From the NCBI RefSeq assembly GCF_947501225.1, contig NZ_CANMUW010000007.1, forward strand, positions 124,001 to 188,000: a DNA stretch of 64,000 nucleotides, written 5' to 3'. This DNA is from an uncultured Shewanella sp. Its GTDB lineage: Bacteria > Pseudomonadota > Gammaproteobacteria > Enterobacterales > Shewanellaceae. This document shows positions 19,731 to 28,489 of this stretch, in pieces. The position numbers and the translations under genes were made by a program. Below the pieces are notes generated by a model that was not told the DNA's origin, did no database searches, and was given only the letters and a program-made list of their open reading frames with translations. Positions within the stretch are counted from its first letter, which is position 1. Each line of letters opens with the position of its first letter.

Positions 19731-21011
19731 TTATAACACCTTGAACAGATGCGATTTCAGTTCTGCAAAGTCAGCCTGTAACGATTGTGACAAGATCTCT
19801 TTACCTGCAACGGCGGCCAGCGCCGAAGGAAGCGGGAGCTCGATATTTAACTCACTTTCAACCACCTCTTTAAACTTCGCAGGATGTGCGGTCCCCAGGA
19901 ATATCCCCCTCTCATCATCTGACATGCTCAAGGTTAAGGCCTGGGCTGCAATCGCTGCATGAGGCTCAGAGAGGTAGCCTCCGCGATTTAACTCTGAAAG
20001 CGCCTGAGAGGTATCTGACTCAGACAGTGCGACACCAGATATATCTGATAATGACCACCCCATGGCATCCACTATCGCTTCTACTCTTGGCCAGTTACTG
20101 GGCTCAGCGACATCCATCGCGTTGGACATAGTTGCTACCGTTGCGTGGGGAAGCCAATCGCCCTGTTCCAGGTAGCGTGGGACAGTATCATTGCTGTTCG
20201 TCGCGGCAACGAAACGTTTAACGGGCAAGCCCATCGCCTTGGCGAAAAGTCCCGCCGTTAAGTTACCAAAATTACCACTGGGGACTGCAATCACAGGATC
20301 TTGTCTATATTCTCGCTTAAATTGTGCTACGGCTTCGAAGTAGTAACAGATTTGAGCCAACAAACGACTAATATTGATGGAGTTTGCAGAGTTGAGGTGC
20401 AACCCGTCCCGCACATCGCTGTCTTCGAAGGCTCGCTTAACCAGGTCCTGGCAGGCGTCGAAGTCAGACTCAACCGACACAGTGTGAATGTTGTCACCCA
20501 GTGTGGTAAACATCTTCTCCTGCAATAAACTGATCTTTCCCTTGGGATAGAGCACCACGACTTGAATGTTATCCAGACCAAAGAAGGCATCGGCAACGGC
20601 CGCTCCGGTATCACCCGAGGTTGCGGTTAAAATATTTATCTTTTCATCTGAAGCGAGCTCATTGAGGCACTGCGCCATAAAGCGCGCACCGAAGTCTTTA
20701 AACGCTAATGTAGGGCCATGAAACAGTTCAAGACAGGAGCGTTTGTCGTCGGCTTTAACGAGTGGGAGTTCAAAGTTGAAGGCCTTCTCAACTAAGGCAT
20801 CTACCCTCTCCTGCCCAAGCTCAGATGATAGCCAGGCACCGAGTACCCTTTTACAACGCTCAACGAAAGGCAATGCCAGCAGTGCTTCGACATCTTCTAA
20901 AACCGGGATCTGTTTCGGAAAAAAGAGCCCTCTGTCCTTACCTAAACCTAACTTCAAGGCCTCGGCAAAACTCACCACCTGCTGCGGGTGCTTTAGGTTA
21001 TACAGTTCCAT
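19731..21011 (-). CDS. thrC: Threonine synthase
   Basis: PLP enzyme converting O-phosphohomoserine to threonine. 426 residues, close to E. coli ThrC. The N-terminal MELYNLKHPQQVVSFAEALKLG and the PLP-lysine motif GPTLAFKDFGARFMAQ are diagnostic. TSGDTGAAVADAF and VPSGNFGNLTAG form the phosphate- and cofactor-binding loops. It is the last gene of the thrLABC operon, 78 bases after thrB. Confidence 0.97.
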   Translation of the reverse strand: MELYNLKHPQQVVSFAEALKLGLGKDRGLFFPKQIPVLEDVEALLALPFVERCKRVLGAWLSSELGQERVDALVEKAFNFELPLVKADDKRSCLELFHGPTLAFKDFGARFMAQCLNELASDEKINILTATSGDTGAAVADAFFGLDNIQVVVLYPKGKISLLQEKMFTTLGDNIHTVSVESDFDACQDLVKRAFEDSDVRDGLHLNSANSINISRLLAQICYYFEAVAQFKREYRQDPVIAVPSGNFGNLTAGLFAKAMGLPVKRFVAATNSNDTVPRYLEQGDWLPHATVATMSNAMDVAEPSNWPRVEAIVDAMGWSLSDISGVALSESDTSQALSELNRGGYLSEPHAAIAAQALTLSMSDDERGIFLGTAHPAKFKEVVESELNIELPLPSALAAVAGKEILSQSLQADFAELKSHLFKVL

Positions 21012-21089
21012 GATTTAAATACCTTTTCTAATTTATTCATCAATTCTGAGTGTAACGGGTATCAGGAAAATTCTGATGCCTTACAGTGA

Positions 21090-22028
21090 CTAGATACCGT
21101 CCGCTCTCCGGGTACCTTGAGCATCGATCCGACAGATATGGGAGAAACCACCTTGCTGCAGATAATGCTGCTCTAGCCACTGTTGAGCCTTATGTGCGGT
21201 TTCCAGGCTGTCAGTAACGGAGAACAGGGTGGGACCACTACCGGAAATTCCCGTCGTTAACATGCCTATCTCAGACAGCGCCGCTCTTGACGCTTCATAA
21301 CCCGGTATCGCCGATGCACGATAGGGCTCTGCCAATACATCTTTCAATACCGAAACCGCCATAGAGGCATCTTGGCGATATGAAGCATGCACAAAAGCAC
21401 TGAGATAACGACCAAAGTCGATTGCTACAGACTTATCGTATTGGCTCGGTAACAGCTCACGCATTTTAGCGGTAGAGAGCGATATCCCCGGGTAGGCAAC
21501 AACCCAATACCAGTTTTCAAATGTCGGAATAGCGTCACATACCTTCTCAGGGGTATCGAGCATCAACTGCATTCCCCCCAGATAACAGGGGGCAACGTTA
21601 TCATAATGAACAGAACCGCTTATCTTCCCCTCGAACTGTCCCATCAATCTCAAGAGTTGTTGTTCATCATAGGGGTTATCGAAAAATTCGTTTAACGCAT
21701 AAAGCGCGGCTACGACTGAGCTTGCACTCGAACCTAACCCGCTGCCTACCGGCAGATTTTTTTCTAATGTGAGTGAAAGCCCTTCATCCTTACCTAACTG
21801 CTGAAGAAAGAATTCAGCACATTGATAAACGATATTCTCTTTCGGAACAGCGGGAAGCTTATCGGCCCAACGTCCCGTGAGTGACAAGTTAATCCCCCTA
21901 TCGGCCGCGCAGACACTGACTCGATCACCTAACAGGCTGCCATCGATTGGTGCCAAAGCTGCACCGAGCAGATCGAAGCCTACGCCAACGTTACCCATAG
22001 AGGCCGGTGCGTATACTGTTAAACTCAT
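21090..22028 (-). CDS. thrB: Homoserine kinase
   Basis: GHMP-family kinase that phosphorylates homoserine. 312 residues. It starts [22 protein letters not shown] and has the ATP-binding GHMP motif LPVGSGLGSSASSVVAALYALN, with a C-terminal GISGSGPTLFSV. The ribosome site AGGGGAG lies in the last codons of an upstream 31-codon ORF that duplicates the thrB N-terminus; that ORF's TGA overlaps this ATG (ATGA). Translation is therefore probably coupled. Confidence 0.97.
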   Translation of the reverse strand: MSLTVYAPASMGNVGVGFDLLGAALAPIDGSLLGDRVSVCAADRGINLSLTGRWADKLPAVPKENIVYQCAEFFLQQLGKDEGLSLTLEKNLPVGSGLGSSASSVVAALYALNEFFDNPYDEQQLLRLMGQFEGKISGSVHYDNVAPCYLGGMQLMLDTPEKVCDAIPTFENWYWVVAYPGISLSTAKMRELLPSQYDKSVAIDFGRYLSAFVHASYRQDASMAVSVLKDVLAEPYRASAIPGYEASRAALSEIGMLTTGISGSGPTLFSVTDSLETAHKAQQWLEQHYLQQGGFSHICRIDAQGTRRADGI

Positions 22029-22120
22029 AACGACTCCCCTATAACTTCGCTTCGGAGCAGATCAAACCCATACCCACAAACATCTCCCATAGAAGCTGGT
22101 GCATATACTGTTAAACTCAT
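22025..22120 (-). pseudogene. Partial in-frame tandem duplicate of the thrB 5' end (31 codons)
   Basis: The ORF begins [12 protein letters not shown], identical to ThrB, and matches it at 18 of the first 22 residues (continuing DVCGYGFDLL against NVGVGFDLL...). It then runs into unrelated codons and stops. Its ATG overlaps the thrA stop (ATGA at 22120-22117) and its TGA overlaps the thrB ATG (22028-22025). The simplest reading is a short duplication at an ancestral thrA/thrB ATGA junction. Many differences are synonymous (TAT/TAC, CCA/CCG, GCT/GCC), so the copy may still be translated as a coupling cistron. Confidence 0.85.
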
Positions 22121-24582
22121 GCGCTCATCTCCCGGGTCCAGTTCAGGGTTCTGAGTAGATCGGCAAAGGCACCTGCTGCTGTAACGTCCGTACCGGCGCC
22201 GTAGCCCCTTAACACAAATGGAATCGGTTGGTAGTAACGACTATAGAATGCCAGAGCATTTTCACCGCCCTTAACACTATATAGGGGATCACTTGCATCA
22301 ACTTCGGCGATCTTAACCCGGCACCCCTCATCATCTATTTGACCAACATAGCGCAAGACCTTACCTTCACTCTTCGCCCTCTCAACCCATAACGCTATCT
22401 GCTGGTCAAGCTTAGGCAGGTTACTCATAAAGGTCTCGACATCCCCTTCGGCATCGAACGAGTCGGGTAAAACAGACTCGATATGAATATCATCTAACTC
22501 CAGTTCCAGGCCCACTTCACGAGCAAGAATAAGCACCTTTCTTGCCACATCCATGCCGCTGAGATCATCACGGGGATCGGGCTCGGTAAAACACTTCTCC
22601 CTGGCAATAGCGGTGGCCTGAGAGAGTGTCATCCCCTCATCGAGCATACCAAAGATATAGGAGAGTGAACCGGATAAGATGCCATTGAACTTAAGCAGTT
22701 TATCGCCGGCAAACAGCAACTTTTTCAAGTTATCTATCACGGGTAAGCCGGCACCTACCGTTGTCTCATAGAGGAACTGTCTACGCTGCTTTAAAGCGGT
22801 TGCACGCAGGGCTCGGTAATACTCTATGTCACGGGTGTTGGCTTTCTTATTTGGCGTTACGACATGCAGGCCAGCATTCATCACGTCCAGATATTTATCA
22901 GAGACATACTCACTGGAGGTACAATCGACGAGTACCGGGTTAAGCAGTTGCTGCTCCTTAGCCCACTTAAGCATCTGGTTCAGATCACACTGAGTCTGAC
23001 AATCAGATAACAGGCTCTGCCAGCCACTAAGATCAACTCCCTTAGCATCGAGCAACATATATCTGGAGTTAGCTATGCCACACACACGAATGGTGATGTG
23101 CTGCTCCTTTAATACCTCTGCCTGCTGCCTGATCTGCTCGAGTAGGCCGGCTCCGACATTTCCACAGCCCACCAGAAACACATCCAGATAGTGTTGAACA
23201 TCGAAGAAACTTTGATGACAAGCCGATATCGCATGTTTTGTTTTGCGCTGTTCGATAACCGTAGAGATTGAACGTTCAGATGAGCCTTGGGCAATCGCAA
23301 CGATGTTGACCGTCGCCTGAGCCAAAGCCTGGAAAAATTTACCCGCAACACCTTTATGGGTGCGCATACCATCACCAATGAGCGAAACGATAGCTAATTC
23401 ATGTCTCATCTCGATGGGTTCAAGTATCTCGCTCTGTAGCTCCAGTTCGAACTCAAGTTCCAGAGACTCCTTTGCCTTAGCCGCATCCTGAGTCCCTACA
23501 CAGAAGCTGATACTATACTCTGAAGAGCTTTGCGTAATTAACGAGATGGAGACCCCTGCTCGAGAGATGGCACCGAGAGTTCGGCTCGCCATTCCCACCA
23601 TTCCCTTCATACCCGGCCCCGAAATATCAAACATAGTTTGATCATCTAAGTTCGAGATAGCCTTTACATTCAAACCACTTTCATCGGCTTCGTTTGAAAC
23701 GAGTGTTCCGCGGGCCTGAGGATTAAAACTATTTCTGATATAGCAAGGGATATGGTATTGAGCGATGGGAGATATGGTCTTTGGGTGCAGTACCTTAGCA
23801 CCAAAATAGGAGAGTTCCATCGCCTCCTGATAGCTTAATTGAGAGAGTAACTTTGCGTCACTAACCACTCTGGGGTCGGTGTTATACACACCATCAACAT
23901 CGGTCCAGATCTCACAACAACTTGCACCTAAGCATGCCGACAATACCGCAGCTGAATAATCCGAACCATTTCTTCCAAGTGTAACGGTGCGACCCTCTTT
24001 ATCACCGGCAGTAAAGCCAGGCATAACCCAGACACGATATTCATCGAGGGACAAGTTATTAAACCTGGCCTTACTAGGCTCGATGTCAACCAGTGACTCT
24101 AACGGGTCACCGGAGGCGAGAAACAGGGATTGTGGCTCAAATCTCTTAGCGCTAAGCCCCTTAGCATCCATTAACTGTACCATCAGAGCCGCCGATAACT
24201 TCTCTCCACCAACCAGAATTTCAGCGCGAACAAAGTCGGGACATTCATTTAACAGGCTGATACCGAGTAACTTGTCCTCCCAGAAACTCAACTGCTCGGC
24301 TAACTGCTCCATCAATGGAGCGACTTGGTCGGGCTGCAGAGCCGAAGAGGCATCTCGATACAGGGTTCTGAAAACCTGCTCAACCTCAGATAAAACCTGT
24401 TTAAAGTCGCCACCACTCACAGCGGCGTCAACCATCTCAAGCAGACCATTGGTGACAGTTGCAGGTGCAGACAAAACAACAGCAACCGACTCACTCGCTG
24501 CACTGTCAACTACGATATCCGCAGCTACATTAAAACGTTGCCAATTTGCCAGCGAGGTACCGCCAAACTTCATTACCTTCAT
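22117..24582 (-). CDS. thrA: Bifunctional aspartokinase I / homoserine dehydrogenase I
   Basis: First and third steps of threonine synthesis in one polypeptide of 821 residues. The aspartokinase domain starts [17 protein letters not shown], with [20 protein letters not shown]. Paired ACT regulatory segments lie around 315-460. The NAD(P)-binding homoserine dehydrogenase part follows, with [18 protein letters not shown] (about 465) and [15 protein letters not shown]. Length and order match E. coli ThrA. It is preceded by thrL and an attenuator. Confidence 0.97.
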   Translation of the reverse strand: MKVMKFGGTSLANWQRFNVAADIVVDSAASESVAVVLSAPATVTNGLLEMVDAAVSGGDFKQVLSEVEQVFRTLYRDASSALQPDQVAPLMEQLAEQLSFWEDKLLGISLLNECPDFVRAEILVGGEKLSAALMVQLMDAKGLSAKRFEPQSLFLASGDPLESLVDIEPSKARFNNLSLDEYRVWVMPGFTAGDKEGRTVTLGRNGSDYSAAVLSACLGASCCEIWTDVDGVYNTDPRVVSDAKLLSQLSYQEAMELSYFGAKVLHPKTISPIAQYHIPCYIRNSFNPQARGTLVSNEADESGLNVKAISNLDDQTMFDISGPGMKGMVGMASRTLGAISRAGVSISLITQSSSEYSISFCVGTQDAAKAKESLELEFELELQSEILEPIEMRHELAIVSLIGDGMRTHKGVAGKFFQALAQATVNIVAIAQGSSERSISTVIEQRKTKHAISACHQSFFDVQHYLDVFLVGCGNVGAGLLEQIRQQAEVLKEQHITIRVCGIANSRYMLLDAKGVDLSGWQSLLSDCQTQCDLNQMLKWAKEQQLLNPVLVDCTSSEYVSDKYLDVMNAGLHVVTPNKKANTRDIEYYRALRATALKQRRQFLYETTVGAGLPVIDNLKKLLFAGDKLLKFNGILSGSLSYIFGMLDEGMTLSQATAIAREKCFTEPDPRDDLSGMDVARKVLILAREVGLELELDDIHIESVLPDSFDAEGDVETFMSNLPKLDQQIALWVERAKSEGKVLRYVGQIDDEGCRVKIAEVDASDPLYSVKGGENALAFYSRYYQPIPFVLRGYGAGTDVTAAGAFADLLRTLNWTREMSA

Positions 24583-24613
24583 ATTATCTCCTTGTCCGCG
24601 CTACCTAAGAAAC

Positions 24614-24647
24614 AAAAAAGCCCGCTCCTTATTATGGGAGCGGGCTT
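24614..24647 (-). terminator. Attenuator of the thr operon
   Basis: 11-bp stem AAGCCCGCTCC / GGAGCGGGCTT (24618-24628 with 24637-24647). On the minus strand it ends in a U-run. It lies between the thrL stop and the thrA start, as expected for transcription attenuation. Confidence 0.92.
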
Positions 24648-24673
24648 GTTATATACATTCTTTCAGAGTGTGC

Positions 24674-24745
24674 TTAGCCTGCCCCCACGAAAATAATCGT
24701 GGTGGTTGTAATAATGGTGGTTACAACAGTATTCAGGCTTTGCAT
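24674..24745 (-). CDS. thrL: thr operon leader peptide
   Basis: A 23-codon leader starting MQSLNTVVTTIITTTTII. It contains seven Thr and four Ile codons, clustered in the middle. The product has no role of its own: ribosome stalling at Thr/Ile codons under starvation lets thrABC transcription pass the attenuator at 24614-24647. Both the composition and the position immediately upstream of the hairpin make the call firm. Confidence 0.93.
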   Translation of the reverse strand: MQSLNTVVTTIITTTTIIFVGAG

Positions 24746-25303
24746 TTGAAAATGACTTAATCCAAAAGAGTTTTAAATTCGATGAATACAGAATTGCTTT
24801 TTTCTTGTGCTGCTGTCAACCCCTTATTAGCAACTCTTTAAAAAAAACTCAGTTCGAGTCATTTTTATGCTTTGACTGCATGTGAAGAGTTAATACCGGG
24901 GAATATCATCAATATTGCTAAAGTTAACCTCTCAAAATTGATTATTACGAAAACACAACCTTCCACACAACCAACTGTTTAAATTAAACTTTACAGTTTA
25001 ACATCATCTCTTTTTCGAGAAAAACATAAGAAAACATGGCTTAACTCAGATGTGTAAACCAGGGTACAAAAATAAAGGTTTTTATTGAATTACACGCCTG
25101 AAAAACACTGAATTTTATATCCATTTTTATGACTAAAAATGCATAGTTCGCTCCCCCCCTAAGTATATTGAACCCGACTCCCCTTCTGTAAACCATAGAA
25201 AAAGCATGACTGAAGGTGAAGTCGACCGCATAAGCTGATGCAAATCATCGCCAACGAATAAAAAGCAAGATAGAATGCGCGCACATTCTGAATTGGAGGC
25301 GAC
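24746..25303. other. AT-rich intergenic region between thrL and slyD
   Basis: About 560 bases with no convincing gene. The promoters of the divergent thr operon and slyD must lie here. One distinct element is an 18-bp inverted repeat AGAATG-N6-CATTCT at 25272-25289, placed just before the slyD ribosome site GGAGG (operator or 5'-UTR hairpin, unknown). Confidence 0.6.
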
Positions 25304-25933
25304 ATGAAAATCACTCAACACAGTGCTGTAAGCATTCACTACCGTTTATCAAACGCAAAAGGCGAGCTAATCGAAGACTCATTCGAAGGTGAGCCAATGC
25401 TATACCTGCACGGGGCTGAAAATATGATCCCAGGCCTGGAGTCTGAGCTGGAAGGCAAGGTTGCAGGTGATAAGCTAGAGGTGTCTGTTAGTGCTGAAAA
25501 TGGCTATGGTCCATATCACGATGGCCTGAAACAGGAAGTACCTTTAAGTGCTTTCGGTGATATCCAGGATATCATGCCTGGCATGCGCTTTATCGCTGAA
25601 ACGGAGATGGGACAACGTCCGGTTCAAGTAACAGAAGTTAAAGATGATGTTGTCGTTGTTGACGGTAACCATCCATTGGCTGGCCAGTCTCTGACTTTTA
25701 ATGTAGAAGTTCTCGATGTTCGCGAAGCAACTGCTGAAGAGATTGCCCACGGTCATATCCATGCCCATGGTGGTTGTGGATCCGAACATGGCCACAGTCA
25801 TGAAGGTGGCTGCTGTGGTGGTGGTGGTTCTGGCCATGAACACGGCCATGAAGGCGGCTGCTGCAGTGACAAACATGATGAACCAGCTAAAGAAGGCTGT
25901 GATGGTAATGGCGGTTGTGGCTGCAGACACTAG
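25304..25933 (+). CDS. slyD: FKBP-type peptidyl-prolyl isomerase SlyD
   Basis: Cytosolic prolyl isomerase, chaperone and nickel-binding protein, 209 residues. The FKBP domain with an inserted-flap domain covers about residues 1-145 (GELIEDSFEGEPMLYLHG, LEGKVAGDKLEVSV, NHPLAGQSLTFNVEVLDVR). The tail (about 150-209) is extremely rich in His, Cys and Gly, with repeated HEGGCC and ending GGCGCRH, as in E. coli SlyD, where it supplies Ni for hydrogenase maturation. The two HEGGCC blocks suggest internal repeat expansion. GGAGG lies just ahead of the start. Confidence 0.95.
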   Translation: MKITQHSAVSIHYRLSNAKGELIEDSFEGEPMLYLHGAENMIPGLESELEGKVAGDKLEVSVSAENGYGPYHDGLKQEVPLSAFGDIQDIMPGMRFIAETEMGQRPVQVTEVKDDVVVVDGNHPLAGQSLTFNVEVLDVREATAEEIAHGHIHAHGGCGSEHGHSHEGGCCGGGGSGHEHGHEGGCCSDKHDEPAKEGCDGNGGCGCRH

Positions 25934-25992
25934 TCCTATGCTGCTTAGGTGAGTAGGTTATAATTTAGCACAAACTCATCTTAAACTGTTCT

Positions 25993-26031
25993 AAGCCCGC
26001 GACACCATATCTGGTGAAGTGGGCTTTTTTT
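25993..26031 (+). terminator. Intrinsic terminator of slyD
   Basis: Nested hairpin: AAGCCC / GGGCTT outside and CACC / GGTG inside, followed by a run of T. Confidence 0.8.
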
Positions 26032-26112
26032 CATCTATACTGCATTAATGTTCAAATAACACGCTAATGCTACTTAGCAATGGATAACCGTGATTCAGAC
26101 AAAGGAATGTTT

Positions 26113-26502
26113 ATGATCGCCAAATCACTATATGAAGCCCTTCCCATCAGCTATATCACTATTGGCAGTGCCAGTATCCTGATGTTGGAACAGAGAGCTG
26201 CAATCTTCTTCGCTATCATCCTCTTTGCACTGGGTGCAAAAATCTATGATATGCGCTCACAGAACAGGCGTACGGATCCGCTTAAAAAACGTAAGGCAGG
26301 TAAACTTCCCGACTCGCTTTATAATTTTACCCCTTTTATCTACCTATTTGCAGCGACCCTGGTATTTAAACTATACCCAACGATATACGGCGCCATGATA
26401 GGAGCAGGCATAATCGCTTACTCCCTCTATATCTTAATCAAGCGATCATCCTATAGACGCCACGCACTTACGGAGTCGCAGCGATACCCCAACTATTACT
26501 GA
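26113..26502 (+). CDS. Hypothetical inner-membrane protein
   Basis: A 129-residue protein I do not recognise. It has three hydrophobic segments: residues about 8-40 (ISYITIGSASILMLEQRAAI, then FFAIILFALGAK), and two near 75-110 (FIYLFAATLVFKLY and AMIGAGIIAYSLYILIK). A basic cytoplasmic loop (RRTDPLKKRKAGK) lies between. The start at 26113 is chosen because AAGGA lies six bases upstream; an ATG six bases earlier is too close. It converges with trpR, the two stops being two bases apart. No function can be assigned. Confidence 0.7.
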   Translation: MIAKSLYEALPISYITIGSASILMLEQRAAIFFAIILFALGAKIYDMRSQNRRTDPLKKRKAGKLPDSLYNFTPFIYLFAATLVFKLYPTIYGAMIGAGIIAYSLYILIKRSSYRRHALTESQRYPNYY

Positions 26503-26504
26503 TA

Positions 26505-26783
26505 TCACTCCAATATCAGATGCTTAATTTTTTCCCGCTGCTCGACTGACATATGTTTAAGGTAGTTTGAGCAGCGGGTTATGGTTGCAATGCTGATCTG
26601 AAATTCACCGGCAATCTGACGTTGGCTCATCTCCCCCAGCAGCAGCGCCTGAAACACCTTCAATCGGCCGGCAATTGCACTGCGTTCATCTTCTGTCAAC
26701 AGTAGTTCAAACAACTCTAATAGTGCATTGTGATCATGGTGATTCACCACTTTCTCTAGCACAAGTCCCCAATCGGCTCTCAT
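26505..26783 (-). CDS. trpR: Trp operon repressor
   Basis: About 92 residues. It aligns with TrpR through LLTEDERSAIAGRLKVFQALLLGEMSQRQIAGEF and the helix-turn-helix ISIATITRCSNYLKH (E. coli: GIATITRGSNSLK). With tryptophan bound it represses trp and related genes. ATG 26783 has GGAG five bases upstream; a GTG two codons earlier is less likely. An 18-bp trp-operator-like palindrome lies 13-30 bases upstream of the start, suggesting autoregulation. Confidence 0.92.
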   Translation of the reverse strand: MRADWGLVLEKVVNHHDHNALLELFELLLTEDERSAIAGRLKVFQALLLGEMSQRQIAGEFQISIATITRCSNYLKHMSVEQREKIKHLILE

Positions 26784-26795
26784 TCTCACTCCAAC

Positions 26796-26813
26796 GTACT
26801 GGTATAGCAGTAC
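26796..26813 (-). promoter_or_regulatory. Probable TrpR operator (autoregulation)
   Basis: GTACTGGTATAGCAGTAC is an 18-bp palindrome with arms GTACTG/CAGTAC. The E. coli trp operator core is also 18 bp, with ends GTACT...AGTAC, so the spacing and outer arms match. It lies immediately upstream of the trpR start. E. coli trpR is autoregulated through such a site (established knowledge). Confidence 0.75.
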
Positions 26814-27020
26814 ATGAATTCTAGCAATAATCGAAGCAGATCCAAACTGTTTACGTCACTTCCCTCGTTTTTTTAAACAAAAAACCGGCCAATAAGCAGT
26901 CATAATTTGTTGCATCTTTACATGTAAACGCTTGAAAGTTTGCATGGTATATCGCTATAAAAAAGGAATACAATAGCGGAGCAATGTCACATAACCACAA
27001 AAAAACGTGAGAACAATAAA

Positions 27021-27482
27021 ATGAAATTAGATCTGAAGAGAAGCCTTTTAGCCTGTATTGCAGGCACTGTTTTAGCCACTACAGTACAAGCAAACACCTT
27101 TAAAGATAGTGATGATGCGATTCATTACCGTCAATCAGCGTTCAGTTTAATGGCACATAATTTCGGCGACATGGGCGCGATGCTGAAAGGGAAGAAACCT
27201 TTCGATGCTAAAACTTTCAACCTTCGAGCAGAAAACGTTGCGGCGCTAGCTAAGTTGCCCTCAGAAGGCTTTATCGAGGGCTCAGATAAAGGCGAAACCG
27301 GTGCACTTTCAAAAATATGGACAGAGAAGTCTGATTTTGATGCCAAGATGAAGCAACTACAACAAGATTCAGCGGCTCTCGCCATCGCCTCTAAATCCGA
27401 TGATAGAAAGGCACTGAAACAGGCCTTTATGAAAACAGCCAAAAACTGTAAAGGCTGTCACGACGTGTATAAAAAAGACTAA
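27021..27482 (+). CDS. Cytochrome c'
   Basis: Periplasmic haem protein of 153 residues with signal peptide MKLDLKRSLLACIAGTVLAT (cleaved near VQA-NT). It has a four-helix body and a C-terminal haem motif CKGCH (143-147) followed by DVYKKD. The position of the CXXCH at the extreme C-terminus is typical of cytochromes c', which bind NO and CO and can protect against NO. It converges on a cytochrome b gene across a heptanucleotide repeat. An unexplained AT-rich leader of about 200 bases precedes it. Confidence 0.9.
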   Translation: MKLDLKRSLLACIAGTVLATTVQANTFKDSDDAIHYRQSAFSLMAHNFGDMGAMLKGKKPFDAKTFNLRAENVAALAKLPSEGFIEGSDKGETGALSKIWTEKSDFDAKMKQLQQDSAALAIASKSDDRKALKQAFMKTAKNCKGCHDVYKKD

Positions 27483-27526
27483 ACGCTATACAGAAGATAC
27501 CCTAGAGTGAGCTACGAGTTCAATTA

Positions 27527-27605
27527 CTCGTAGCTCGTAGCTCGTAGCTCGTAGCTCGTAGCTCGTAGCTCGTAGCTCGTAGCTCGTAGCTCGTAGCTCG
27601 TAGCT
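27527..27605. repeat. Heptanucleotide tandem repeat, 11 copies of CTCGTAG
   Basis: Eleven perfect, uninterrupted copies of CTCGTAG followed by CT. The final CT forms the first two bases of the cytochrome b stop codon on the plus strand (CTA, read TAG on the minus strand). Just before it, GAGCTACGAG (27509-27518) is the inverted complement, so the start of the array can fold into a hairpin. Related but unexpanded sequences occur at 47370-47449 and about 38144-38185. Perfect identity of the units indicates recent slippage expansion. Confidence 0.95.
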
Positions 27606-28272
27606 AAAGCATATCGACTATCGGCCAGATTAAATAGTTTGTAACCACCCCACCTACCGCCAGCAGTAATACCAGCGCCACCAAAAGCGGCTTAAAGGTT
27701 AACTGCACATCAAGCTTAGCCGGCACCTGCTTATAGCCGCTGAGCATAGGACCGACTAGTTTATCCCCTTTCACACCATGGGCAATGACAGCTAACACAT
27801 GAGCTGCTGCAAATCCAAGCATGACATAAAAGATCTTCTTATGAAGCCAAGTCATCAGGCTTCCTGTTTCAGTGGAAACCGCTGCATACAAAGGCCCTTC
27901 AGTAAAGATTTCATCGGTAGAAAACAGCCCCGTAGAAAGCTGTAACGTGATCAGAGTCATGAGCGCCAACACCATATAACCACCCAAGGGGTTATGTCCT
28001 ATGCTAGCCGAAATGCCTTGTTCTCTGGTCTTGCGAACATATTCCAGGACAGTTTTAGGGTGCTTGATAAAGTGGGTAAACCGGGCCGTATCACTTCCTA
28101 TAATGCCCCACACCAAGCGGCATATAATGAGAACCATCAGACAGTAAGCCAAAATTTGATGCCACTCCATCTCTGAGGCATCGGCGGTCCACCACAATCC
28201 ACCTAACAGGGCAATCATCCCCCAGTGAAAAAACCTGACCGGTAGGTCCCAGACTTTAATCTTTGTTTGCAT
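27604..28272 (-). CDS. Cytochrome b (b561-type, di-haem membrane subunit)
   Basis: 222-residue inner-membrane protein with four main hydrophobic segments and conserved His residues: VWDLPVRFFHWGMIALLGG (first), MEWHQILAYCLMVLIICRLVWG, TWLHKKIFYVMLGFAAAHV, and a C-terminal helix. It belongs to the family that partners periplasmic c-type cytochromes. It faces the cytochrome c' gene tail-to-tail, so the two are probably functionally paired though not in one operon. Confidence 0.9.
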   Translation of the reverse strand: MQTKIKVWDLPVRFFHWGMIALLGGLWWTADASEMEWHQILAYCLMVLIICRLVWGIIGSDTARFTHFIKHPKTVLEYVRKTREQGISASIGHNPLGGYMVLALMTLITLQLSTGLFSTDEIFTEGPLYAAVSTETGSLMTWLHKKIFYVMLGFAAAHVLAVIAHGVKGDKLVGPMLSGYKQVPAKLDVQLTFKPLLVALVLLLAVGGVVTNYLIWPIVDML

Positions 28273-28489
28273 TTACAGTCCCGATTTGAAAAGCATTGAA
28301 TTTTAAAATGAAGAGTGTCGCTGATGATATTTGAAGCAGATTTGGGAGGCAAATAAAAAAAAGTAACTAAAGTTATCTACTCGAATATGAGCCTGTTTCG
28401 GTGTGTTTACAAGCGTTTTCTGGCCATTATTTTCTAAAATTGCTTAAGTGATCAAATAAAAAGCGAACGGGTTAAAACAGCCGGTAAAA

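Noticed and set aside
23987..24760. 257-codon plus-strand open frame opposite thrA and thrL
   Set aside because: It is antisense to a fully convincing thrA, has low-complexity Ser/Thr/Leu composition and lacks a ribosome site, so it is a coding shadow.
25133..25339. Minus-strand frame over the slyD start
   Set aside because: It overlaps the slyD ribosome site, resembles no protein family and has no ribosome-binding site of its own.
27527..27605. CRISPR array
   Set aside because: The 7-base units are contiguous, without spacers, and no cas gene is near.
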